In this document: positions 1 to 5,628 of the stretch, piece after piece
Layout: every line of letters begins with the position of its first letter
Position numbering within the stretch: position 1 is the stretch's first letter
Assembly: GCA_035516155.1 (NCBI GenBank)
Contig: DATJAP010000012.1
Coordinates: forward strand, 1 to 12,888
Direction of reading: 5' to 3'
Source of the DNA: JAJYKN01 sp035516155
GTDB taxonomy: Bacteria; Nitrospirota; UBA9217
Length of the DNA: 12,888 bases
The notes under the pieces: model-generated
What the model was told of the DNA's origin: nothing
The model's database searches: none
The model's input: the letters and a program-made list of their open reading frames with translations, nothing else
Position numbers and translations under genes: made by a program

Positions 1-57
1 AAACCGCCCACCGTCGCGCCTATCTTCATCCCCGCCTTTACCGATTCGTTCTTCATG
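1..57 (-). CDS. 5' end of an unidentified small protein gene (runs off the window)
   Basis: An ATG on the minus strand at 57-55 is preceded by a strong Shine-Dalgarno run (AAGGAGAACGAACC). The visible residues read MKNESVKAGMKIGATVGG and continue off the left edge. The Gly/Ala-rich stretch after a charged start would suit the beginning of a membrane segment. It lies 52 bases downstream of, and in the same direction as, the small membrane protein at 110-424, so the two are probably cotranscribed. Family not recognised. Confidence 0.55.
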
Positions 58-109
58 GTTCGTTCTCCTTGTCTTTGAATTTTTGTATGGTTGTTTTTTC
101 AGCCTGTCG

Positions 110-424
110 TTATTTGCCGCCGGCAATCGCTGTCTTTTCCGGTGCATGCCCGCCCTCAAGCATCCTGCCGACGAGCCAGCCCGCCGTGGCCGTGGCTGTT
201 ATGATCGCGATGCCGGATACCATGACACCCACCAGCATGGACGCGAGCACGATCGCGCGTGATATGATCCCCGGATCCAGCGGAAGCCCGAAGACCATCC
301 CGGCCAGTTTGATTCCCGCGGCGCCGCCCAGGAGGCTGCCGGGGAGAAGACCGAAGATTGCGAAGAGCACCGTTCCTGCGCCTGCACCGATGTATGCTGT
401 TTTCCTTGAAAGGGTGGTATTCAT
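110..424 (-). CDS. small integral membrane protein of unknown function (104 aa)
   Basis: The ATG at 424-422 follows a near-perfect ribosome site (AAAGGAGGACAACAAA). The protein has a short positive start (MNTTLSRK), a hydrophobic Gly/Ala-rich segment at about residues 9-45 and a second long hydrophobic stretch at about 55-88, then a polar tail. It is therefore probably an inner-membrane protein with two or three helices and small-residue packing motifs such as GAGAG and GGAAG. I recognise no enzymatic motif and assign no function. A sigma-54-type promoter sequence sits about 40 bases upstream, and another small gene (57 to the left edge) follows in the same direction. The plus-strand open frame over this region lacks a ribosome site and looks like a shadow. 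Confidence 0.75.
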   Translation of the reverse strand: MNTTLSRKTAYIGAGAGTVLFAIFGLLPGSLLGGAAGIKLAGMVFGLPLDPGIISRAIVLASMLVGVMVSGIAIITATATAGWLVGRMLEGGHAPEKTAIAGGK

Positions 425-463
425 TTTGTTGTCCTCCTTTGCGTTCAGTCTTGCCCCCTATAC

Positions 464-480
464 TGCAGATCGCGTGCCAA
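464..480 (-). promoter_or_regulatory. candidate sigma-54 (RpoN) -24/-12 promoter
   Basis: Read on the minus strand, the site is TTGGCACG-CGAT-CTGCA. The family consensus is YTGGCACG-N4-TTGCW, so the only mismatch is the first T of the -12 box. The invariant GG and GC are exactly ten bases apart. It lies about 40 bases upstream of the ATG at 424, which predicts a start of transcription near 453 and a 5' leader of about 30 bases carrying the Shine-Dalgarno site. The match is seen directly; promoter activity is inferred. No enhancer-binding protein gene is in the window. Confidence 0.5.
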
Positions 481-630
481 AATACAACTGCTTGAATTTG
501 CGGGAAACAGGGTGGCGCGAGTTTTTGCAGAGATGAGAAAGAGGGACATTGCGTTGTTAATCATGCAAACGAAGCGGGTTTTTTCGAACGAATAGTTGTC
601 TTCTTCGGATAGCGCAGGCAGAAAGGGGGG

Positions 631-1285
631 ATACAGGGAGCCGGGGTATTCTTTTTAACGGCTGTTTTAACGGGGATGAGGCGCGGTGAGCTTTTAGGCT
701 TGCCGTGAGGTGACATTTTCTGGAGGCATAGACAGATTCACGTTAAACGGGAACTCTGTAGCACGACAAAACAATTTTCAACTCAAAAATCAAAGGCGGC
801 TAAACGGAAGATCGACATCAGTCCCCCTCTTGCCCTTGAACTCAAAAAGGATAAACTGGCTCAAGGCAGGAAAGACAACGACCTTGTATTCTGATGAAGG
901 GAGAATACTCAGTGCTGATTCTCTGGTTAAAAGGAAGTTCCTTCCAGCCTTAAAACGTGAAAGGTCAAGCGTGTCCGTTTCCATGATTTAAGGCACACCA
1001 ATGTTAGTCTTCGGATCGAGCAAGGCCAGAACATCTTCTATATCTCATAGCAGATCGGCCATTCCTCCGTAAAGACTACTCTTGACAGTGTATGGCCATT
1101 TAATGAAGGGGGTAAATACAGAACAGGCGCAGAAACTTGATAATGCTCTTGGATTCGTGGAGAACTGCGGCAGCTTGTCGGATGGTGTTAGAAGATTGTT
1201 AGAAGAAGGCCCCGAAACCAAAGTAAAGGGGTTGCATCAATTTATGCATCCCCTTGATAAGTTTGGTAGCGGGGAGAGAATTTGA
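631..1285 (+). pseudogene. tyrosine recombinase (phage-type integrase) pseudogene, catalytic domain only
   Basis: The catalytic domain of a tyrosine recombinase can be followed across three frame changes. About 649-705 gives FFLTAVLTGMRRGELLGL, with the first catalytic Arg. About 730-891 gives RQIHVKREL then AKRKIDISPPLALELKKDK. About 892-960 gives LVKRKFLPALKRER. About 964-1089 gives VRFHDLRHTNVSLRIEQGQ and QIGHSSVKTTLD. Finally 1082-1285 gives VYGHLMKG, with the nucleophilic Tyr, and a C-terminal tail. Lesions are TGA at 706-708 where Trp is expected, TGA at 892-894 plus a frame change there, a frame change near 960-964, TAG at 1048-1050 and a frame change near 1085. The Arg, His-x-x-Arg, Gly-His and Tyr landmarks all survive, so decay is by indels and stops. 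The N-terminal core-binding domain is absent. The reading frame ends inside the tRNA-Met relic, as is usual for integrases that sit beside their own attachment site. Confidence 0.88.
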
Positions 1286-1313
1286 ACCTCTGACCGTCGG
1301 GTTATGAGCCGCT
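1264..1313 (-). other. 3' half of a tRNA-Met(CAT) gene: attachment-site relic
   Basis: On the minus strand the sequence reads from an anticodon loop CTCATAA, through a T-arm with loop TTCAAAT (stem AGAGG/TCTCT, one wobble), to the acceptor strand CCCCGCT and ACCA. This is the 3' half of an elongator-type tRNA-Met. The 5' half (D-arm and 5' acceptor strand) is not found at 1314-1430, and the 5' side of the anticodon stem has lost a base, so it is not a working tRNA. The CCA end faces the integrase relic, and the integrase stop codon TGA (1283-1285) falls inside the T-loop. This is the geometry of an integrase gene abutting its attachment core. Confidence 0.82.
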
Positions 1314-1427
1314 CCAAATAAAAGATCAAGAGTACTCAGTAAAGATAGCATGCAGGATTATCAAGTGGTTAGCAAGCTGCTTTCTTGCCGTTTTATTTCC
1401 TGTTTTTACTGAATACAGAGTGTCTCG

Positions 1428-1475
1428 TTAGAAGGTTGTGGAAAGTGATATGATGGTCGTTGCGAGCAGTTTCAT
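1428..1475 (-). pseudogene. truncated gene start: signal-peptide-only ORF (15 codons) at the operon's 3' end
   Basis: The stop codon of the CMD gene overlaps a new ATG in an ATGA arrangement (1475-1472), with a strong upstream ribosome site (GGGAGGACGAAA). The encoded peptide is MKLLATTIISLSTTF and then a stop at 1430-1428. Charged start, hydrophobic core and Ser/Thr-rich end look like the first part of a Sec signal peptide. With such good translation signals I read it as the beginning of a fifth operon gene whose body was removed, with the breakpoint near 1430, between here and the tRNA relic. A genuine short leader peptide is the alternative. Confidence 0.45.
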
Positions 1476-2215
1476 TTTCGTCCTCCCTTGGTGCTGAGAA
1501 CCTTGCCTAATATTTCATATGCATTATCTGCTTCTTTTTTACCTACCTTGGATTTGAGTACGGAAATGAAATCCTTCATCTGAGCTTCTGTCAGTCCAGT
1601 GTTCATCGCCGCGCCAAGATGGAACCGGAGCTGGCCGGCTGTGCCTGTCATGCTGGCAAGTGCAGAAATGGTCGCGAGTTCCCTATTCGGGTAGTCGAGG
1701 TTGTCGCGGGCGAAGATGTCCGCAAAAAGATGTTCTTTCAGGAATGTGTCAATGACGGGCGTGAACAGTTGATACCCGCTGGGCGGCGGAATTACTTCCT
1801 GCCCGGCAAGCTTTGCCCGTACCTTTGCGCCGTATTCATCCTTGTTCATGTTGGCGGGCACGGGACTGGCTTCTTTGCCTATCTTGTCCGTGATGCCCTT
1901 TGCTTGCCGCTCGTCCATAACGGCCATAAACGTGTTGATAGCGTTTAGACTGCGCGGAAATCCTGCATACGCATACATTTGAACGAGGATTTCCTTAATT
2001 TCATTCACCGTCAAACCTGCATCCAAGCCTTCATTTAATGCCGTTTTCAGCTTCTCCATATCGCCGTTGGCGGTAAAGGCCGCGATTGGGATAATACATT
2101 TTTGTATTGCGCTCAGAACCTGATTTTTATCCATATCTTGTGCCTCCGAAATGGCTGCAAAGCTAAATATGAAGGCAAATATAACAGCCAGAAATGCTGT
2201 TATTTGTCTATTCAT
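1472..2215 (-). CDS. exported carboxymuconolactone-decarboxylase-family (AhpD-like fold) protein
   Basis: The protein is 247 residues. It starts with a typical Sec signal peptide (MNRQITAFLAVIFAFIF, then ending near SEAQ). Two tandem CMD-like helical domains follow, at about residues 33-100 (with ALNEGLDAGLTVNEIKEIL) and about 160-235 (with RELATISALASMTGTAGQL, then RFHLGAAMNTGLTEAQ). These are hallmarks of the CMD family. The AhpD redox Cys-x-x-Cys pair is absent, so peroxidase reductase activity is not supported, and the substrate is unknown. An in-frame ATG 19 codons further upstream would overlap the cupin gene and bury the signal peptide, so I chose the ATG at 2215, which has a modest TAAGG site. 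The gene follows the cupin stop by 10 bases and is surely cotranscribed. Export is unusual for a family that is mostly cytoplasmic. Confidence 0.87.
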   Translation of the reverse strand: MNRQITAFLAVIFAFIFSFAAISEAQDMDKNQVLSAIQKCIIPIAAFTANGDMEKLKTALNEGLDAGLTVNEIKEILVQMYAYAGFPRSLNAINTFMAVMDERQAKGITDKIGKEASPVPANMNKDEYGAKVRAKLAGQEVIPPPSGYQLFTPVIDTFLKEHLFADIFARDNLDYPNRELATISALASMTGTAGQLRFHLGAAMNTGLTEAQMKDFISVLKSKVGKKEADNAYEILGKVLSTKGGRK

Positions 2216-2225
2216 GATTATTACC

Positions 2226-2624
2226 TTATCGACCGTTGTACTGCTCGTCGGTGACCTTTTCCATCCATTCAACGTTTTTGCCGTTGAGTGTTCCCGTGAT
2301 GGCGATATGCGTCATTGCGGTGGTGGGTGAAGCTCCGTGCCAATGTTTTACCGTTGGCGAGCACCAGACCACGTCTCCCGTTTTGATTTCCTCTATCGGA
2401 CCTCCCCATTCCTGGGTCCGGCCAACGCCAGCGGTAACGATCAGGTGCTGCCCTGTCGGGTGAGTGTGCCACGCGGATCTGGCCCCTGGCTCGAAGGTGA
2501 CATAGGCACCGGAAAAGTGCGCAGTATCATTAGCAGGAAACAGAGGGTCAATACGGACGCTGCCGGTAAACCATTCGGCCGGTCCTTTGGTTGAAGGCTG
2601 TGATCCACTTCTTTTGATGTCCAT
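2226..2624 (-). CDS. small cupin-domain protein (132 aa)
   Basis: This is a single-domain cupin. Motif 1 is seen at about residues 45-66 (GARSAWHTHPTGQHLIV, with two metal-ligand His and a third in GQH), followed by GDVVWCSPTVKHWHGASP as motif 2 at about 83-100, with further His ligands. No signal peptide is visible. The start at 2624 has a clear ribosome site (AAAGGAGAG). Cupins of this kind are commonly found beside CMD-family proteins, alcohol dehydrogenases and flavoproteins, as here. The reaction is unknown, and a metal-dependent isomerase or dioxygenase is only a family possibility. It lies 75 bases downstream of the dehydrogenase and 10 bases upstream of the CMD gene. Confidence 0.87.
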   Translation of the reverse strand: MDIKRSGSQPSTKGPAEWFTGSVRIDPLFPANDTAHFSGAYVTFEPGARSAWHTHPTGQHLIVTAGVGRTQEWGGPIEEIKTGDVVWCSPTVKHWHGASPTTAMTHIAITGTLNGKNVEWMEKVTDEQYNGR

Positions 2625-2684
2625 GGTTCTCTCCTTTCTGTAGCGGTATCGCGGTATCGTTGCGATCAGTCATTGCCTCTTCGG

Positions 2685-2701
2685 GAAGCGCCAAGCGCTT
2701 C
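2685..2701 (-). repeat. hairpin at the dehydrogenase stop codon
   Basis: A perfect 7-bp inverted repeat GAAGCGC-CAA-GCGCTTC overlaps the first base pair of the dehydrogenase stop codon. No T-run follows on the minus strand, so it is not an ordinary terminator. It could pause transcription, stabilise an mRNA end or tune expression between dehydrogenase and cupin. Function is inferred from position only. Confidence 0.4.
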
Positions 2702-3716
2702 ACGGGCGCAGCATTGTCTTGATGGCGCGGCGCTCGTCCATCGTGCGGTAGCCCTCGGCCACCTGGTCGAGGGGCAGGGTCAGGTCGAATACCTTGCCGG
2801 GGTTGATCTTCCCCTTCAGCACAAGGCCGATCAGATCGGGCAGGTAGCGGCGCACCGGCGCAGGGCCGCCATGAAGATGGACATGGGCGAAGAACAACTC
2901 CTGACCATTCAGCTCGACTCCGTGCGGAACGCCGACGAATCCCACGTGCCCGCCCGGGCGGGTGGCATGAATCGCCTGCATCATCGACTCCTTCGTGCCG
3001 ACGCATTCTAGTACCGAGTCAGCGCCGATTCCTTTGGTCATCTCCTTGATGCGAGCCACGCCTTCGTCGCCGCGCTCGGTTACGATGTCAGTCGCGCCGA
3101 ACTCGCGCGCGAGCTTTGACCGAGACTCATGGCGACTCATCGTGATTATCCGCCCGGCACCCATCTGTTTGGCAGAGAGCACGCCGAGCAGCCCAACCGC
3201 GCCGTCACCAACGACCACGACCGTCTTGCCCGGCTTTACATCGGCCGCGTCCGCAGCAAACCAGCCGGTGCCCATAACATCGGAGAGCGTCAGCAAACTC
3301 GGGATCTGGCTATCCGAGGGAACCGCCGGAGTCGCCACCAGGGTGCCATCCGCGTGCGGGACGCGCAGAAAGGGCGCCTGTGCACCGCCCATAAGTTCGC
3401 GATGCTGGCAGGACGACTGATAACCGATCTGGCAGGTGGGGCAGGTGTTGTCTGAGGCGAAGAACGAACCGATCACGAACTGGCCGCGCCTGACTGAGGT
3501 GACCGCGCTGCCGACTTCTTCGACAACGCCGCAGTACTCATGCCCCATCGGCGTCGGTTGAGTGATCGGACTGATACCGCGGTAGGGCCACAAATCGGAC
3601 CCGCACACGCAGGTGGCCGATATCTTGATGATGGCATCCGTCGGCCTGATGATTTTCGGGAAGTCGCGCTCCTCGAAACGCACGTCGCGCGGCCCATAGA
3701 GAACAGTTGCTTTCAT
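2700..3716 (-). CDS. zinc-dependent alcohol dehydrogenase (medium-chain dehydrogenase/reductase family)
   Basis: The protein is 338 residues, normal for a medium-chain zinc dehydrogenase. Residues 36-41 (CVCGSD) give the catalytic-zinc Cys38, with Gly58-His59-Glu60 in MGHEYCGVVEEVG. A structural-zinc-like loop has Cys92, Cys95 and Cys103 (TCPTCQIGYQSSC), three Cys rather than the classical four. A Rossmann motif VVGDGAVGLLG lies at about 168-178, with MSRHE after the second strand; the Arg there suggests NADP(H). The start at 3716 has a good ribosome site (CAAGGAGATAAACC). It belongs to a minus-strand operon, 87 bases after the flavoprotein gene, with a hairpin in that gap. The region is visibly more GC-rich than 10-11.4 kb. 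The natural alcohol or aldehyde substrate cannot be read from sequence. Confidence 0.93.
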   Translation of the reverse strand: MKATVLYGPRDVRFEERDFPKIIRPTDAIIKISATCVCGSDLWPYRGISPITQPTPMGHEYCGVVEEVGSAVTSVRRGQFVIGSFFASDNTCPTCQIGYQSSCQHRELMGGAQAPFLRVPHADGTLVATPAVPSDSQIPSLLTLSDVMGTGWFAADAADVKPGKTVVVVGDGAVGLLGVLSAKQMGAGRIITMSRHESRSKLAREFGATDIVTERGDEGVARIKEMTKGIGADSVLECVGTKESMMQAIHATRPGGHVGFVGVPHGVELNGQELFFAHVHLHGGPAPVRRYLPDLIGLVLKGKINPGKVFDLTLPLDQVAEGYRTMDERRAIKTMLRP

Positions 3717-3741
3717 GGTTTATCTCCTTGCATTGAATATT

Positions 3742-3765
3742 GCTCGCCGACAACGCGCGGCGAGC
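3742..3765 (-). repeat. intercistronic hairpin between flavoprotein and dehydrogenase genes
   Basis: A perfect 8-bp inverted repeat, GCTCGCCG with CGGCGAGC, is separated by 8 bases. It sits between the flavoprotein stop (3804) and the dehydrogenase ribosome site. On the transcribed strand it is followed by AATATTC rather than a U-run, so it is a weak terminator at best. It may protect the upstream mRNA end or lower downstream expression. Confidence 0.45.
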
Positions 3766-3803
3766 CGGTGTTGTTCATAAGATATCCTTCACTTCTCCGA
3801 AGC

Positions 3804-4349
3804 CTATACCTTTTCCCCCATTTCGTATGCCTGGGTCATCGCCCGGCTTCCCTTAATATCTCCTATATTCCATGCACCGGTCCCGTAGATGATCCCCTTT
3901 TCCCTTGCGCCGTGAAGGCAGGAAGTAAATCCTCTGAATCCTTCCAAGGTCCTTTCCATTGCCTGCTGCCTGCCGTCTGCAGCAGTCATAATGAAATACA
4001 TTTCCTTATTGCTGATCTTCGTATATCTCGAATATGTTCTGTCGATCAGTGTTTTCATCTGTCCATTCATGTTGTAAAAATATACAGGCGTTGCCATCAC
4101 GATCACGTCGGCAGCCATCATTTTATCCAGAACTTCAGCCATATCGTCCTTCTGAACACACTTACCTCCATTCCCTTGACAGGCGCCACACGCCATACAA
4201 TGATTGATCCTTTTATCCCGTAAGAATATCTTTTCCACCCGATTTTCCGCTTCTATAGCCCCCTGCATGAACTGATCACAGAGCAGATCAGAATTTCCGC
4301 CTTTTCTTGGGCTTGCAGACACTATCAATACCTTTTTTGCCATGTGCAT
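3804..4349 (-). CDS. iron-sulfur flavoprotein / NADPH-dependent FMN reductase-family protein
   Basis: This is a flavodoxin-like protein of 181 residues. Residues 7-20 (VLIVSASPRKGGNS) match the FMN phosphate-binding loop of the FMN reductase family. Residues 79-92 (ADVIVMATPVYFYN) match the second FMN-contact strand. Between them is a compact cysteine cluster Cys51-x2-Cys54-x2-Cys57-x6-Cys64. This fits the CX2CX2CX4-7C pattern that binds a 4Fe-4S cluster in iron-sulfur flavoproteins, so it probably transfers electrons between the cluster and FMN. It is the first gene of the operon. Translation may begin at Met1 (4349) or Met3 (4343); the ribosome site AGAGGAAGG fits either. It is apparently cytoplasmic. 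Its electron partner is unknown; the operon's dehydrogenase is a natural candidate but unproven. Confidence 0.87.
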   Translation of the reverse strand: MHMAKKVLIVSASPRKGGNSDLLCDQFMQGAIEAENRVEKIFLRDKRINHCMACGACQGNGGKCVQKDDMAEVLDKMMAADVIVMATPVYFYNMNGQMKTLIDRTYSRYTKISNKEMYFIMTAADGRQQAMERTLEGFRGFTSCLHGAREKGIIYGTGAWNIGDIKGSRAMTQAYEMGEKV

Positions 4350-4681
4350 TATCCTTCCTCTTTATATTATTTTATCATTCTCTGAGCGTTGCCATATCGA
4401 TCACAAAGCGGCAACGCGCGTCTTTGTTCACAACCCGCTCGTAAGCCCCCCGTTAGTACAAACTATTACATATGCTGTGCTAGATCATTTTGCCACACAC
4501 TTGACAATTCTATCCTACCCCTGAAAGAACAAAGGTTAATAGACCAATCCTGCCCATTTCTTGCCTAATTGTACGAATTCTTCGATAATCGGGCTGTACC
4601 GCTCTGTGAAGTCTGGCAATATATGGTCAAGGAGAAATTCATGAGAAAGCAGGCCATGAATCAGAATTAGAGAATAACAAT
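4350..4681. other. intergenic region between the operon and the araC relic
   Basis: This 332-base stretch contains the inverted repeat described separately. On the minus strand at 4536-4670 there is an open reading ending with FTERYSPIIEEFVQLGKKW and a TAA at 4538-4536. That composition is coding-like, but no start or ribosome site is visible and the family is not recognised, so it is at most a gene tail relic. TTGACA-like boxes occur (about 4500) without a good partner. No RNA gene was seen. Confidence 0.35.
4386..4417. promoter_or_regulatory. 8-bp inverted repeat in the operon's upstream region (candidate operator)
   Basis: GCGTTGCC (4386-4393) and GGCAACGC (4410-4417) are perfect inverted copies 16 bases apart, 37-68 bases upstream of the flavoprotein start. 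Half-sites are about two helical turns apart (24 bases centre to centre). That suits a dimeric regulator or a leader hairpin. No convincing -35/-10 pair could be assigned. The divergent AraC gene is dead, so whether this site was its target is unknown. Confidence 0.4.
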
Positions 4682-5567
4682 ATGGAAGGCGCGCTCGAAG
4701 CGTTGGGGAAGGGCATTGCCCGATGAACCGATAAGAGCGGTATTAATAAGACCGCGATTTCAGCCTTTTAGTTTCTCGGCGGGACACTCCTGGCCAGCCA
4801 ACGAGCTACATGTATGAGCCGAGCATCTGCTTGATCGCACAAGGAGTCAAACACGTTTTGCTCGGAGACGACACGTATGTGTTGGACGTACACCATTTTT
4901 TGATCACGTCCGTGGATCTGCCCACGGTTGTGCGGATTATCAAAGCGAGGCCGGAGAAGCCATACCTCGGACTCACATTGAATCTTGATCACGGGTTATT
5001 TCACAACTGACGGCGGACAGCTTTCTTCCCCCCGCGTTCTCATCAATCGAACCGTGGAATGGCGACCGGCGAGGTCACGCTGCCGCTCATCACCGCCTTT
5101 CAACGGTTGATCGACCTGCTTGATGAACCGAAGGATATTCCGATTTTTGCGCCGACCATCCAGCGAGAAACTGCTTACCGTTTGCTTGTTAGCGATCAGG
5201 GAGCGCGTCTGCGGCATATAGCGTCGGCAGGAAGTCAGCGTCAACAGATTGCACGGGCAATCGATTGGTTGAAAGGGAACTTCACGCGGTCGCTGCGCAT
5301 CGATGACCTCGCAACGCGGGTCAATATGAGCATCTCGACCTTCCACCATCATTTCCGGGCGGTGACGGCCATGAGTCCGCTGCAGTGCCAGAAGTGGTTG
5401 CGTTTGAACGAAGCGCGGCGACTGATGCTCACAGAAAATCAGGATGCGGCGGCCGCGGCGTTCCAAGTCGGCTATGAGAGCCCTTCCCAATTCAGCCGCG
5501 AGTACAGCGCTTGTTCGGCGCACCACCGTTGCGGGATATCACGAGTTTGCGACAAGTGGCCACCGTA
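4682..5567 (+). pseudogene. AraC-family transcriptional regulator pseudogene (AraC-type N-terminal domain plus HTH)
   Basis: Pieces of one AraC-family regulator can be joined across several lesions. They are MEGALEALGKGIAR (from 4682); TDKSGINKTAIS (4727-4762); MYEPSICLIAQGVKHVLLGD with SVDLPTVV (4774-5007, the N-terminal AraC sensing domain); and MATGEVTLPLITAFQRLIDL through LRIDDLATRVNMSISTFHHH and GYESPSQFSREYS (5059-5508, the two helix-turn-helix motifs). Lesions are TGA at 4724-4726 (Trp expected), a frame change near 4766-4774, a stop and shifted segment around 5008-5058, and loss of one base near 5508. After that last lesion the other frame continues RLFGAPPLRDITSLRQVATV. The gene is divergent from the flavoprotein operon, the usual position for its regulator. 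The long HTH-bearing frame could be translated alone from 5059, but without the sensing domain and with a garbled end. Confidence 0.87.
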
Positions 5568-5628
5568 GATAGGTTTATTAATCCCTTCCGACTGCCCGCG
5601 TTGACAAGGTTCGCCATCGAGCCTTCGG

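Noticed and set aside
710..991. 93-codon plus-strand ORF taken as one gene
   Set aside because: Only its last third (from about 892) is integrase sequence; the first part is out of frame with the better integrase reading, so the ORF is a by-product of the pseudogene.
1264..1313. functional tRNA-Met gene
   Set aside because: The D-arm and 5' acceptor strand are absent, and the anticodon stem has lost a base.
2548..3006. 152-codon minus-strand open frame between cupin and dehydrogenase
   Set aside because: It overlaps both well-supported genes in another frame, and the Arg/Pro/Gly-rich content is typical of a GC-rich shadow frame.
3540..4223. 227-codon plus-strand open frame
   Set aside because: It is antisense to the dehydrogenase and flavoprotein genes, which have clear families, ribosome sites and motifs.
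4996..5526. 176-codon minus-strand open frame
   Set aside because: It is antisense to the AraC relic, whose reading matches a known family; this frame shows no motif.
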